From Proteobacteria bacterium UBA4575 (lineage in GTDB: Bacteria > Pseudomonadota > Gammaproteobacteria > UBA4575): a stretch of 14,888 nucleotides of DNA. The position numbers and the translations under genes are program-made. Shown here piece after piece: positions 1-8,451 of the stretch. The notes under the pieces are model-generated. The model was not told the origin of the DNA. It ran no database searches and saw nothing but the letters and a program-made list of their open reading frames with translations. The stretch spans positions 6,449 to 21,336 of the forward strand of contig DGKH01000037.1 in the NCBI GenBank assembly GCA_002386945.1. Reading direction: 5' to 3'. How positions within the stretch are numbered: the stretch's first letter is position 1; every line of letters begins with the position of its first letter.

Positions 1-1056
1 GCGAGCCTGCCGGGTATGACGATAGTCTGTGGTGATTCCCATACCTCTACCCATGGTGCCTTAGCGGCATTGGCCTTTGGTATTGGTACCTCAGAAGTCG
101 AACATGTGCTGGCGACGCAATGTCTACTATTGAAGAAGACTAAGTCTATGCGCATAGATCTAGAGGGTGAGCTGCAAGCAGGTGTGGGCGCTAAAGACCT
201 CGTGTTGGCGGTGATTGCTGAGATTGGTACCGCGGGCGGTACTGGCTATACGATTGAATTCGCTGGTTCTGCGATCCGAAATCTATCTATTGAAGGCCGT
301 ATGACGATCTGTAATATGGCGATTGAAGCAGGTGCACGTGCCGGCATTATTGGTGTTGATGAGCGCACGCTGGATTATGTTGCTGGCCGACCGTTTTCAC
401 CTCAGGGTGCCGAATGGGAACAAGCAAAAGCCGATTGGCGTGAGCTGGTGTCAGATTCAGATGCACACTTTGATAAGGTGATTACGATTGATGTCAATGC
501 ACTCAAACCTCAAGTCAGCTGGGGGACATCACCAGAGATGGTGGTTGCGGTCGATGCGGTCGTGCCTGATCCAGCAGAAGAAACTAGTGACAGTAAGGCA
601 GAAGGTATGCGTAATGCCCTGCGTTATATGGGACTAGAAGCAGGCCAAGCGGTGAAAGACATTACTATTGATAAAGTTTTTATTGGTTCTTGCACCAATT
701 CACGCATTGAAGACTTACGTGCTGCTGCCACTGTAGTGCAAGGCCGACAGCTAGCAGCAAACATCAAGTTGGGCTTGATTGTTCCAGGTTCAGGTTTGAT
801 TAGGCAACAGGCAGAAAAAGAAGGCTTAGATAAAATATTTAAGGCCGCAGGTTTTGAATGGCGTGAGCCAGGCTGCTCTATGTGTTTAGGCATGAATGCC
901 GATCAACTGGAGGCCGGTGAACGTTGTGCCTCGACCTCTAACCGTAATTTTGAAGGCCGTCAGGGACAGGGTGGACGTACACACCTACTGAGTCCAGCGA
1001 TGGCTGCGGCTGCTGGCATTGCTGGTCATCTAGCCGATGTGCGCGACTACTTATAA
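1..1056 (+). CDS. leuC: 3-isopropylmalate dehydratase large subunit, 5'-truncated
   Basis: Large subunit of isopropylmalate isomerase, which converts 2-isopropylmalate to 3-isopropylmalate in leucine synthesis as a heterodimer with LeuD in the cytoplasm. The frame is open from base 1, so the gene begins before the window; by comparison with the usual length of about 470 residues, roughly 115-120 N-terminal residues are missing. The ATG at base 16 is internal, inside the conserved TIVCGDSHT segment. The three cysteines that bind the 4Fe-4S cluster in the aconitase family are present: FIGSCTNSR (Cys codon 691-693) and [10 protein letters not shown] (Cys codons 874-876 and 883-885). The family signature [16 protein letters not shown] follows. 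leuD starts 9 nt downstream, so the two subunits are made from one message. Identity is secure; the only oddity is the cut by the window edge. Confidence 0.97.
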   Translation, partial: ASLPGMTIVCGDSHTSTHGALAALAFGIGTSEVEHVLATQCLLLKKTKSMRIDLEGELQAGVGAKDLVLAVIAEIGTAGGTGYTIEFAGSAIRNLSIEGRMTICNMAIEAGARAGIIGVDERTLDYVAGRPFSPQGAEWEQAKADWRELVSDSDAHFDKVITIDVNALKPQVSWGTSPEMVVAVDAVVPDPAEETSDSKAEGMRNALRYMGLEAGQAVKDITIDKVFIGSCTNSRIEDLRAAATVVQGRQLAANIKLGLIVPGSGLIRQQAEKEGLDKIFKAAGFEWREPGCSMCLGMNADQLEAGERCASTSNRNFEGRQGQGGRTHLLSPAMAAAAGIAGHLADVRDYL

Positions 1057-1059
1057 GGG
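1055..1059 (+). promoter_or_regulatory. Shine-Dalgarno site for leuD
   Basis: AAGGG overlaps the leuC stop codon. It lies too close to the ATG at 1060 and at usable distance from the ATG at 1066, so it favours the third of the three ATGs as the leuD start. Confidence 0.6.
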
Positions 1060-1065
1060 ATGATG

Positions 1066-1710
1066 ATGCAAGCATTTACTACATTAAGCTCTAGCTTGTT
1101 ACCGATCGATCGCCCGAATGTGGATACCGATGCGATTATTCCAAAACAGTATTTGAAGTCGATTCGCCGTTCTGGCTTTGGCCCTAATCTGTTTGATGAT
1201 TGGCGTTATCTAGACCCCGGTGAGCCCGATCAATCCTGTGAAGGTCGGCGTTTAAATCCGGAATTTATTTTGAACGATGAGCGTTACCACAAGGCAGAGA
1301 TTATTTTAGGCCGTGAAAACTTCGGCTGTGGTTCTTCACGTGAACACGCGGTCTGGGCCTTTCAAGATTATGGTATTAGGGCTTTATTAGCCCCGAGCTT
1401 TGCCGACATATTCTTCAGTAACTGTTTTAAGAACGGCCTATTGCCAATTGTTTTAGAGCAGGCGTTGATCGATGAGTTGTTTATAGCGAGCTTGGCCAAC
1501 GCAGAGACTTCAGTCAGTATTGATTTAGAAAATCAGACCATCTTGCATGATGGTCAGCCTATGGCCAATTTTGAAGTGGATGAATTTAAAAAACACTGCT
1601 TGTTAAATGGCTTAGATGAGATTGGTATTACGCTGAAGTATGCAGACAAAATTAAGGCCTTTGAGGCAGCGCAGAAGAACAGCGCGCCTTGGCTATACAG
1701 TAACGATTAA
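1066..1710 (+). CDS. leuD: 3-isopropylmalate dehydratase small subunit
   Basis: Small (swivel-domain) subunit that completes the LeuCD isomerase active site. Recognisable segments are NVDTDAIIPKQYLKSI near the N-terminus, ENFGCGSSREHA at about residues 84-95, APSFADIFFSNCFKNGLLP and HCLLNGLDEIGITL. There are three consecutive ATG codons, at 1060, 1063 and 1066. I chose 1066 because the AAGGG at 1055-1059 is then correctly spaced and the resulting MQAFTTL resembles the MKAFTVL start of Pseudomonas LeuD; 1060 would add only two Met. From 1066 the protein is 214 residues, normal for the family. It lies 9 nt after leuC and 15 nt before leuB. The methyltransferase gene that some pseudomonads carry between leuD and leuB is absent here. 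Confidence 0.96.
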   Translation: MQAFTTLSSSLLPIDRPNVDTDAIIPKQYLKSIRRSGFGPNLFDDWRYLDPGEPDQSCEGRRLNPEFILNDERYHKAEIILGRENFGCGSSREHAVWAFQDYGIRALLAPSFADIFFSNCFKNGLLPIVLEQALIDELFIASLANAETSVSIDLENQTILHDGQPMANFEVDEFKKHCLLNGLDEIGITLKYADKIKAFEAAQKNSAPWLYSND

Positions 1711-1725
1711 AGGTATAGAAGTAAC

Positions 1726-2802
1726 ATGTCTAAAATTTTGGTATTAGCGGGTGATGGTATCGGCCCAGAGATCATAGAACAGGCCATTAAGGTACTGGAT
1801 CAACTTAAAGCGCAGGGTTGTCAGCTTGAATTAGAGCCGGCCAATCTAGGTGGAGTTGCTTATGATCAAGAAGGGTCTCCTTTTCCTGAGAGCACACGCA
1901 AACTAGCAGAGCAAGCCGATGCAATTTTACTCGGTGCAGTGGGTGGGCCTCAGTATGATGGTGTTGAACGTCACCTGCGTCCTGAGCAAGGCCTGCTAGA
2001 TATTCGTGGGCACCTGAATCTATTCGCTAATCTACGTCCGGCATTGCTGTATAAAGACTTGGCCGAAGCCTCATCGCTGAAACCAGAATTGGTTGCGGGT
2101 TTGGATCTGCTGATTGTGCGTGAATTGGTTGGCGGTATTTATTTTGGTCAGCCACGTGCAAAAGAAATCAAAGATGGTCGTCGCTGGGGTTATAACACCA
2201 TGGTGTATAACGAAGACGAGATCAGACGTATCGCGCATGTCGCCTTTGCTGCTGCAGCCAAACGTGATGGTCGCTTATGCTCAGTGGATAAGGCGAACGT
2301 ATTAGAAGTCTCTTTGCTTTGGCGCGAAGTGATGGAAGAGGTTAAGGCCGATTACCCAAGCGTAGAGCTGAGCCACATGTATGTCGATAATGCTGCCATG
2401 CAGTTGATTCGGGCACCTAAGCAGTTTGACGTCATGGTGACCTCAAATCTGTTCGGCGACATTTTATCTGATGCGGCGGCCATGCTAACGGGTTCGATTG
2501 GTATGTTGCCATCGGCATCGTTGAATCAAGACAATCTGGGTATGTATGAACCTATTCATGGTTCGGCGCCTGATATTGCTGGCAAAGGAATCGCTAACCC
2601 ATTGGCAACCATTCTGTCGGTGGCGATGATGCTACGTTATAGCTTGAGCCTAGAGGCAGAAGCAAAGCAGGTTGAAGATGCCGTGATGCAAACCTTAATG
2701 GCTGGTGCGCGGACAGCAGATATTGCCAAGGCAGGCGAGACGGTAATGTCTACAAATGAGATGGGTGATGCGGTAGTGCAAGCGATGCAAGCGGCAAGCT
2801 AG
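1726..2802 (+). CDS. leuB: 3-isopropylmalate dehydrogenase
   Basis: NAD-dependent oxidative decarboxylation of 3-isopropylmalate, giving the leucine 2-oxoacid precursor; a cytoplasmic homodimer of the isocitrate/isopropylmalate dehydrogenase family. The protein has 358 residues, typical length. The N-terminal LAGDGIGPE motif is at about residues 8-16. The catalytic pair is visible as Tyr139 ([10 protein letters not shown]) and Lys189 (VDKANVLE). Metal-binding aspartates are Asp221, Asp245 and Asp249, the latter two inside the family signature [19 protein letters not shown]. The C-terminal nucleotide-binding segment [18 protein letters not shown] is intact. It follows leuD by 15 nt, and only a weak purine-rich stretch precedes the ATG. 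leuC, leuD and leuB together supply the last three polypeptides of the leucine branch. leuA is not in the window. Confidence 0.97.
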   Translation: MSKILVLAGDGIGPEIIEQAIKVLDQLKAQGCQLELEPANLGGVAYDQEGSPFPESTRKLAEQADAILLGAVGGPQYDGVERHLRPEQGLLDIRGHLNLFANLRPALLYKDLAEASSLKPELVAGLDLLIVRELVGGIYFGQPRAKEIKDGRRWGYNTMVYNEDEIRRIAHVAFAAAAKRDGRLCSVDKANVLEVSLLWREVMEEVKADYPSVELSHMYVDNAAMQLIRAPKQFDVMVTSNLFGDILSDAAAMLTGSIGMLPSASLNQDNLGMYEPIHGSAPDIAGKGIANPLATILSVAMMLRYSLSLEAEAKQVEDAVMQTLMAGARTADIAKAGETVMSTNEMGDAVVQAMQAAS

Positions 2803-2852
2803 GCGCGCTGCATAGACTAAGAATGATAGAGATGAGGTGTGAGTGACTCGCA

Positions 2853-3878
2853 ATGACAAAAACATATGATGTAGCAGTAGTTGGTGCCACAGGTGCAGTG
2901 GGTGAGGTTATGCTCTCCATTTTGGCGGAAAGAAAGTTTCCAGTTGGTAAGGTGTACGCGCTAGCGAGTGCACGCTCTGTTGGTAAAAAAGTTCGTTTTG
3001 GTGAGCAAGAACTAACGGTAGAAGATCTCGCTGACTTTGATTTTTCTAAGGCGCAGATTGGTTTGTTTTCGGCTGGTGCATCGATCTCTGAGAAGTTTGC
3101 CCCAAAGGCAGCTGAGAAGGGGTGTGTGGTGATTGATAACACCTCTCGCTATCGCTATGAAGATGATATTCCATTAGTCGTGCCTGAGGTTAATCCGGCG
3201 GCTATCGCTGATTATAAAAACCGCGGCATTATTGCCAACCCAAACTGCTCGACCATCCAAATGCTGGTCGCGCTAAAGCCTATCCATGATGCAGTCGGTA
3301 TTGAACGGATTAATGTGGCTACTTACCAAGCCGTATCTGGCACCGGTAAGGAAGCGATCGATGAGTTGGATATGCAGACACAGGCGTTATTTGACGGCAA
3401 GCCAGTAGTGTCTGAGGTCTATCCAAAACAGATCGCGTTTAATGCTTTGCCGCATATTGATGTCTTTTTAGATAACGGCTACACCAAAGAAGAAATGAAA
3501 ATGGTCTGGGAAACACAGAAGATCATGGGTGACGAGAGCATCTTGGTGAATCCTACTGCAGTGCGTATTCCCGTAAAATATGGACATTCTGAAGCACTGC
3601 ATTTGGAGCTAAAAGCACCACTGGATGCGCAGGCAGCACGTGCGCTACTGGCTGCAGCGCCAGGTATTACCGTAATGGACGACCGTTGCGATGGCGGTTA
3701 TCCAACCGCAGCCACTGATTCAGATGGCACAGATCCAGTGTATGTCGGACGTATTCGTCAGGATATCTCACATCCTCGTGGCTTAAATCTTTGGGTTGTG
3801 AGCGATAATCTGCGTAAAGGTGCTGCCTTAAACAGCGTGCAGATTGCGGAATGTTTGATTCAGGATTATTTGGCCTAA
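2853..3878 (+). CDS. asd: Aspartate-semialdehyde dehydrogenase
   Basis: NADPH-dependent reduction of aspartyl-4-phosphate to aspartate-4-semialdehyde, the branch point to lysine/diaminopimelate, methionine and threonine. The protein has 341 residues. The N-terminal dinucleotide loop GATGAVG is at residues 11-17. The catalytic Cys132 lies in NPNCSTIQ. The substrate-binding RIPVKYGHSE segment carries Arg238 and the conserved His245. This is the NPNC type, shared with Vibrio Asd2, Legionella and Gram-positive enzymes, rather than the GGNC type of E. coli and of the main Pseudomonas Asd. In Pseudomonas this chromosomal place also holds the asd-like gene usg; here one protein with an intact catalytic Cys fills the slot. 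Diaminopimelate made through this enzyme feeds peptidoglycan, a loose link to fimV, dedD and the YkuD gene. It lies 50 nt after leuB; the best purine-rich site (GAGG, 2834-2837) is rather far from the ATG. Confidence 0.96.
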   Translation: MTKTYDVAVVGATGAVGEVMLSILAERKFPVGKVYALASARSVGKKVRFGEQELTVEDLADFDFSKAQIGLFSAGASISEKFAPKAAEKGCVVIDNTSRYRYEDDIPLVVPEVNPAAIADYKNRGIIANPNCSTIQMLVALKPIHDAVGIERINVATYQAVSGTGKEAIDELDMQTQALFDGKPVVSEVYPKQIAFNALPHIDVFLDNGYTKEEMKMVWETQKIMGDESILVNPTAVRIPVKYGHSEALHLELKAPLDAQAARALLAAAPGITVMDDRCDGGYPTAATDSDGTDPVYVGRIRQDISHPRGLNLWVVSDNLRKGAALNSVQIAECLIQDYLA

Positions 3879-3903
3879 TGCCTTAATCATTAACTCTCAC
3901 AGT

Positions 3904-3909
3904 GGGGAG
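3904..3909 (+). promoter_or_regulatory. Shine-Dalgarno site for fimV
   Basis: GGGGAG lies 4 nt before the ATG at 3914 and sets that ATG as the start rather than the upstream GTG at 3902. CTCTC at 3894-3898 can pair with GAGAG at 3907-3911, so a small hairpin could partly cover the site. Confidence 0.6.
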
Positions 3910-3913
3910 AGCT

Positions 3914-5776
3914 ATGCAGCGTAAAGCAAAATCGATTTTGATCTATAGTTTGTTAGCCGTGCTTTGGCCCGGGTTAGCGAGTGCTTTGGGCTTGGGTCAA
4001 TTGGTCGTGCAGTCGGCTTTGAATGAGCCCTTACGTGCTGAGATTGAGCTTGTCACGGTCACCAGCGAAGAGTTTCAAACGCTTAAAGTTGGGTTGGCAG
4101 AGAATATCTTATTTCAGACCAATCGCTTGCCAGTGACAGACGAATTAAAGTCGCTACAGTTCAAGCCGATACGTACGGGTAGTAACAGCTATATCCGCAT
4201 CCACTCGTCCGAGCCATTTAGACAAGCCAACACGGCCTTTTTTATAAAGCTGGAATCCAGTAGTGGTGTGTTGGTGCGTAAATATAAAATAGCACTAGCG
4301 GCTGCTGCCAAGTCTCCGGTTACAGTTGCCGAGAAGAAACCAGAACAAGTGCAGAAAGGTCAATCTCCTCGTGTCGTTGTCGCAGATGGTGAGACGCTGT
4401 GGAGTATAGCGAGTCGTTATACTACCGGTACTCGCATCAGTGGTAGCCAGATGATGTTGGCGATTCAAGCGATGAATCCCAATGCCTTCAATGCGCAAAA
4501 TATCAATGAGCTGAAAAAAGGCTCGATATTGATTATCCCAGCATTAGAACAAGCGCGCTCAATCAAATCAGGACAGGCGCTTAATCAAGTCAGACAACAA
4601 GTCCAGCAGTGGAAACAACACCGCGCCAAGCAAATCGTGGTGCCGAGCACACGTCTGCCGACAATGGTTAGTGATAACAAACAGAAGTTATCCATTCTTG
4701 CAAAGACACCTAATGCTGGTAGTGATGCCAATCCACAGTCAGTAGAGCTGGCTGATATGCGGCAACAGAATCAGCTGCTGCAAGAGCAGGTAGGCTCCAA
4801 GGTGCAAGAGAATCTAGAACTACGCAGTCGCGTCGATAATTTAGAGTTGGTGCTGAAGAAGCAAGAGGCGATTATCGAGGTGCAAAATCAGCAACTGGCA
4901 CGCTTGCAAGAGATCTTAGAGCGCCTTGAAAACCTACCGCCAATCAGCCCGCAAGCCAGCCCGCTAGCTGGTCCAAAATCTAGCCCACAAGCTAGTGCAA
5001 TGCTCGCTGATTCAGAGTTAAACGCAGACCTTAAGATGGCTTTTGACAAGACCCTGAATGCCAGCCAACAAGCTTGGTTGGAATTGAAGACTTGGTCTCA
5101 GCAGCAGATGCAAGAGGGCCTAGAACGTTTTGAAAATCTACCCCCAATCAGTTCGCAATCGAGCCCAAAATCTAGTCCACAAGCTAGTGCAGCGCTTGCC
5201 GATTCAGAGTTAAACGCAGACCTTAAAATGTTTCTTGATAAGGCTTCACATGGCAGTCAACAGACTTGGTTGGAATTTAAGGCGTGGTCTCAGCAGCGGA
5301 GCGTAGCCTTCCTGTTAGGTGTTTCGAGCTTGTCTTTATTGCTATTAGTTATGTTTATGGTGTTCTTTTTGCGCCGACGTAAGTCAGCCTCAGAGCCTGT
5401 TTCCTCTGCTGATGAACCTCACTTTGATCCGCAAGCGATAGAGCAGATGGATGAGAGTACTGGAAAAGTGTCGCCGCAAGCCCTCTCTACCGCTGCTGCG
5501 CAAGAGCCACAGCCAGTGATTCTGGATGGGCAGGTCTTAAAGGATTTGGTTGATGGTGTCGTGGTTACTAATGAACCTGAACCGATGTCGGAGGTGGAGC
5601 CTGAGGATGATCTTGAGGAGCTGCCAGAAGATGCTGCGACTAAACTCGATCTGGTCGCTATTTTATTAGAAATGGGCGATGTTGACTCGGCCAGAGAAAG
5701 TCTACGTCAAGTGATTGCTGACGGTGATGCAGAGCAGGTTAAGCGTGCGCAACAGATATTAGCGACCATTGATTAA
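3914..5776 (+). CDS. fimV: FimV-family polar LysM membrane protein
   Basis: Inner-membrane, peptidoglycan-binding protein; FimV homologues act as cell-pole hubs for type IV pili, twitching and polar protein placement. An in-frame GTG lies at 3902, but the ATG at 3914 follows GGGGAG and opens a clean signal peptide (MQRK, hydrophobic core, cleavage expected after Ala24 in LASA). From there the protein has 620 residues. Order: FimV N-terminal domain (GLGQLVVQSALNEPLRAEIEL), LysM domain at about 154-213, coiled coil at about 277-339, two near-identical Pro/Ser-rich units (336-403 and 404-461), one membrane span (about 463-486) followed by RRRK, an acidic cytoplasmic segment, and the conserved FimV C-terminal motif at 577-620 (KLDLVAILLEMGDVDSARE). 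It is shorter than Pseudomonas FimV (over 900 residues), mainly in the cytoplasmic part. Being next to truA is the normal gammaproteobacterial context. Confidence 0.93.
   Translation: MQRKAKSILIYSLLAVLWPGLASALGLGQLVVQSALNEPLRAEIELVTVTSEEFQTLKVGLAENILFQTNRLPVTDELKSLQFKPIRTGSNSYIRIHSSEPFRQANTAFFIKLESSSGVLVRKYKIALAAAAKSPVTVAEKKPEQVQKGQSPRVVVADGETLWSIASRYTTGTRISGSQMMLAIQAMNPNAFNAQNINELKKGSILIIPALEQARSIKSGQALNQVRQQVQQWKQHRAKQIVVPSTRLPTMVSDNKQKLSILAKTPNAGSDANPQSVELADMRQQNQLLQEQVGSKVQENLELRSRVDNLELVLKKQEAIIEVQNQQLARLQEILERLENLPPISPQASPLAGPKSSPQASAMLADSELNADLKMAFDKTLNASQQAWLELKTWSQQQMQEGLERFENLPPISSQSSPKSSPQASAALADSELNADLKMFLDKASHGSQQTWLEFKAWSQQRSVAFLLGVSSLSLLLLVMFMVFFLRRRKSASEPVSSADEPHFDPQAIEQMDESTGKVSPQALSTAAAQEPQPVILDGQVLKDLVDGVVVTNEPEPMSEVEPEDDLEELPEDAATKLDLVAILLEMGDVDSARESLRQVIADGDAEQVKRAQQILATID
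4919..5296 (+). repeat. Tandem duplication inside fimV
   Basis: Two adjacent copies of a coding unit: 4919-5122 (residues 336-403) and 5123-5296 (residues 404-461). Both begin ER(L/F)ENLPPIS and both contain PKSSPQASA and LADSELNADLKM, ending in WSQQ. By hand, about 45 of 58 aligned residues match. Copy 1 has four extra residues in the Pro/Ser stretch, plus a short tail after WSQQ. A 26-base run is identical at 5009-5034 and 5201-5226, which suggests a duplication rather than convergence. The segment sits just outside the inner membrane, between the coiled coil and the membrane span. Confidence 0.9.
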
Positions 5777-5807
5777 TTTAGATTGATATTGGGATGATAG
5801 ACCGTAG

Positions 5808-6557
5808 GTGAGATACGCTGCTGTAGTTGAATATGATGGTAGACCATTCTGTGGTTGGCAGCGTCAACCACATGCACCTTCGGTGCAGGCCTGTGTGGAA
5901 CAAGCCCTAAGTCATGTGGCGGCTGAACCGATTAAGGTGCAGTGTGCTGGGCGTACCGATACGGGTGTGCATGCCTTGGGACAGGTCATTCACTTCGATA
6001 CGCAGGTTGAACGTAGTCTGCGGTCTTGGCTGTTAGGGGCAAATTCAAATCTGCCAGAAAGTATTGCGATACAACGTGTACAGCCGATGAGTGAGGATTT
6101 CCATGCCCGCTTCTCGGCGCGTGCACGGTCCTATCGCTATGTGATTTCAAATCAAGTCTCGCGTCCAGCCTTACTCGTTGGCAAGGCAACTTGGTGTGTT
6201 AAGCCGCTGGATGTCGAGCGTATGCAGCAGGCGGCTAATAGCCTGTTAGGCAAGCATGACTTCACGAGCTTTAGAGCATTAGCCTGTCAAGCGAATACGC
6301 CAATACGGACGCTGCATGAATTGCGTCTGCGACGGGAAGGGTCGTTAGTCATATTAGATGTTACTGCGAATGCCTTTCTACATCATATGGTGCGCAATCT
6401 TGCGGGTGTCTTAATGGCAATCGGTAGTGGCGAACGTGAGGTGTCATGGGCTGCTGAATTATTACAGCAACGAGATCGCTCACAGGCTGGTGTGACGGCA
6501 AAGCCGGATGGATTATATTTTTTAGCTGTACAATACGATTCACAGTTTGAGATTTGA
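5808..6557 (+). CDS. truA: tRNA pseudouridine(38-40) synthase
   Basis: Converts uridine to pseudouridine at positions 38-40 of the tRNA anticodon stem-loop. The catalytic aspartate is Asp51 in CAGRTDTGVHALGQ. Other family segments are YDGRPFCGWQRQ at the N-terminus, DFHARFSARARSYRY, HDFTSFRA and the late FLHHMVRNLAGVL. The protein has 249 residues, slightly short compared with E. coli (270) but with no domain missing. The start is a GTG; an in-frame TAG immediately precedes it at 5805-5807, so no earlier start is possible, and the next residues match the usual TruA beginning. The upstream site is weak (GGGA at 5791-5794). It lies 31 nt after fimV and 48 nt before trpF, the usual arrangement in Gammaproteobacteria outside the enterics. 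Confidence 0.96.
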   Translation: MRYAAVVEYDGRPFCGWQRQPHAPSVQACVEQALSHVAAEPIKVQCAGRTDTGVHALGQVIHFDTQVERSLRSWLLGANSNLPESIAIQRVQPMSEDFHARFSARARSYRYVISNQVSRPALLVGKATWCVKPLDVERMQQAANSLLGKHDFTSFRALACQANTPIRTLHELRLRREGSLVILDVTANAFLHHMVRNLAGVLMAIGSGEREVSWAAELLQQRDRSQAGVTAKPDGLYFLAVQYDSQFEI

Positions 6558-6605
6558 TGTTTGTAGTCACTACTGTGTTTAATGAAGGATTACTGAGACC
6601 GATCT

Positions 6606-7232
6606 ATGTCCAGGACTAAGATAAAATTTTGTGGCTTAACACGGGTTGAAGATGTGCAGCATGCAGCTGCTTTAGGCGTTGATGCTCTAGGCTTCGTGTT
6701 TTGTCAGCAGAGTCCGCGTTGTATCGATATTGAACAGGCCGAAAAGTTACTTGCGGTCTGCCCGCCATTTATTACTCGTGTGGGGTTATTCATGAATGAC
6801 CAAGCGAGTACAATCGAACGGATAATCAAGACGTTAGATTTAGATGTGCTGCAATTCCATGGTGATGAGTCAGCAGAATTTTGTGCCTCCTTTGGTCATA
6901 GATATATGAAAAGTATCGCTATGGGTGGTACTACGGATCTCGCTAGACTAGATGAATATGCACAGGCATCGGCCTTATTGTTAGATGGTAATGAGCCTGG
7001 GCAGCCGGGTGGTAGTGGTGATGCCTTTGATTGGCAATCGACTCCACAGGCGTTGGGTCAAGCGATTATCTTAGCCGGTGGTTTAGATAGTCATAGCGTT
7101 GGCCATGCGATTAAACAGGCGAGACCTTATGCGGTCGATGTTAGTAGCGGCATAGAGTCTGCGAAAGGGATTAAAGATAAAATTAAGATGATAGATTTTG
7201 TAAACGCAGTGCGACTAGCCGATGGGTACTAA
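6606..7232 (+). CDS. trpF: Phosphoribosylanthranilate isomerase
   Basis: Amadori rearrangement of N-(5-phosphoribosyl)anthranilate to CdRP in tryptophan synthesis; a stand-alone TIM-barrel enzyme, not the TrpC-TrpF fusion of enterics. The protein has 208 residues. The catalytic base is Cys9 in KFCGLT and the general acid is Asp126 in [15 protein letters not shown]. The phosphate-binding segments [10 protein letters not shown] and [14 protein letters not shown] close the barrel. The start at 6606 is supported by homology; an in-frame ATG at 6582 runs into TGA at 6594, so it is excluded. The nearest SD-like sequence, AAGGA, lies nearly 20 nt upstream, so ribosome loading is not obvious. Its last 11 nt overlap trpB, implying coupled translation. 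trpE, trpG, trpD and trpC are not in the window. Confidence 0.97.
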   Translation: MSRTKIKFCGLTRVEDVQHAAALGVDALGFVFCQQSPRCIDIEQAEKLLAVCPPFITRVGLFMNDQASTIERIIKTLDLDVLQFHGDESAEFCASFGHRYMKSIAMGGTTDLARLDEYAQASALLLDGNEPGQPGGSGDAFDWQSTPQALGQAIILAGGLDSHSVGHAIKQARPYAVDVSSGIESAKGIKDKIKMIDFVNAVRLADGY

Positions 7233-8451
7233 TGTGAAAGATAAAGAGCAAGGGCATTTTAATGCTGTACCAGATAATAGAGGACACTTTGGGCCGTACG
7301 GTGGACGTTTTGTAGCTGAAACATTGATGACACCCCTGGCTGAGTTAGAAGCAGCCTATGAAGAATATAAAGTCGATCCTGCCTTCCAAGCAGAATTTTA
7401 TAATGACTTAGCACACTATGTTGGTCGTCCAAGCCCACTCTATTTTGCCGAGCGTTTAACCGAACTTTGGGGTGGTGCACGCATCTTCCTAAAGCGTGAA
7501 GATTTAAACCATACCGGTGCACATAAAATTAATAACACCATTGGTCAGGCCTTATTGGCTAAACGGATGGGTAAGACACGTATTATCGCCGAGACCGGTG
7601 CCGGCCAACATGGTGTTGCCAGTGCTACGATTGCAGCGCGTCTAGGTCTGGAGTGCGTGGTCTATATGGGTGCCGAAGATATTCAACGGCAATCACCTAA
7701 TGTTTATCGCATGCGTCTATTGGGTGCCACGGTGGTGCCGGTCACTTCAGGCTCGCGCACACTGAAAGATGCTTTGAATGAAGCATTACGTGATTGGGTA
7801 ACCAATGTTGATGACACCTTCTACATTATCGGCACGGTTGCAGGGCCTCATCCGTATCCGCAAATAGTGCGTGATTTCCAAACCGTGATCGGTAAAGAAG
7901 CGCGTGAACAAATGCTAGAGCAATACAATACCTTACCCGATGCCTTGGTCGCCTGTGTTGGTGGTGGCTCTAATGCGATAGGTTTGTTTCATCCCTTCTT
8001 AGGTGATGAAGGTGTCGCTATCTATGGTGTCGAGGCCGGTGGTCATGGTGTTGATACCGGTATGCACTCAGCACCGCTAAGTGCCGGTAAGCCGGGTGTG
8101 TTGCACGGTAACCGTACTTACCTGATGGAAAGTGAGGCCGGTCAGATCATCGAAACGCATTCAATTTCTGCTGGTTTGGACTATCCTGGTGTAGGTCCAG
8201 AACATGCTTGGTTGAAAGATGAAGGTCGAGTGCAATATGTCTCGGTGACTGATGATGAAGCCTTGGCTGCTTTTCATCTGACGACGCGCAAGGAAGGGAT
8301 TATTCCTGCACTAGAAACTAGTCATGCGATGGCCTTTGCTGAGAAATTAGCACCGACTATGGCAAAGGAACAGTCGATCATAATTAATTTATCTGGTCGT
8401 GGTGACAAAGACATTAATACCATTGCGCGTATAGAAGGAATTGAATTGTGA
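7222..8451 (+). CDS. trpB: Tryptophan synthase beta subunit
   Basis: PLP enzyme that condenses indole with L-serine to give L-tryptophan, working in an alpha2-beta2 complex with TrpA and a connecting indole tunnel. The protein has 409 residues. The PLP lysine is Lys102 in [10 protein letters not shown] and the catalytic glutamate is Glu124 in AETGAGQHG; their spacing of 22 equals the Lys87-Glu109 spacing of the Salmonella enzyme. The cofactor-phosphate loop GGGSNAIG and the C-terminal LSGRGDKD are intact. The ATG at 7222 lies inside trpF and lacks a clear SD. A GTG at 7234, in the same frame and just after the trpF stop, is a possible alternative that removes four residues. The gene ends in a 4-nt overlap with trpA. 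Confidence 0.97.
   Translation: MGTNVKDKEQGHFNAVPDNRGHFGPYGGRFVAETLMTPLAELEAAYEEYKVDPAFQAEFYNDLAHYVGRPSPLYFAERLTELWGGARIFLKREDLNHTGAHKINNTIGQALLAKRMGKTRIIAETGAGQHGVASATIAARLGLECVVYMGAEDIQRQSPNVYRMRLLGATVVPVTSGSRTLKDALNEALRDWVTNVDDTFYIIGTVAGPHPYPQIVRDFQTVIGKEAREQMLEQYNTLPDALVACVGGGSNAIGLFHPFLGDEGVAIYGVEAGGHGVDTGMHSAPLSAGKPGVLHGNRTYLMESEAGQIIETHSISAGLDYPGVGPEHAWLKDEGRVQYVSVTDDEALAAFHLTTRKEGIIPALETSHAMAFAEKLAPTMAKEQSIIINLSGRGDKDINTIARIEGIEL
8435..8439 (+). promoter_or_regulatory. Shine-Dalgarno site for trpA
   Basis: AAGGA inside the end of trpB, 8 nt before the GTG at 8448. It supports that GTG as the start and the 4-nt overlap with trpB. Confidence 0.65.

Noticed and set aside
3902..3913. GTG start for fimV four codons upstream
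   Set aside because: The GTG lies inside the SD region, and the ATG at 3914 gives a proper signal peptide with correct SD spacing.
6563..6573. Inverted repeat GTAGT-C-ACTAC between truA and trpF
   Set aside because: The one-base loop cannot form a hairpin and no T-run follows; an 11-base palindrome of this kind is expected by chance in a window this size.
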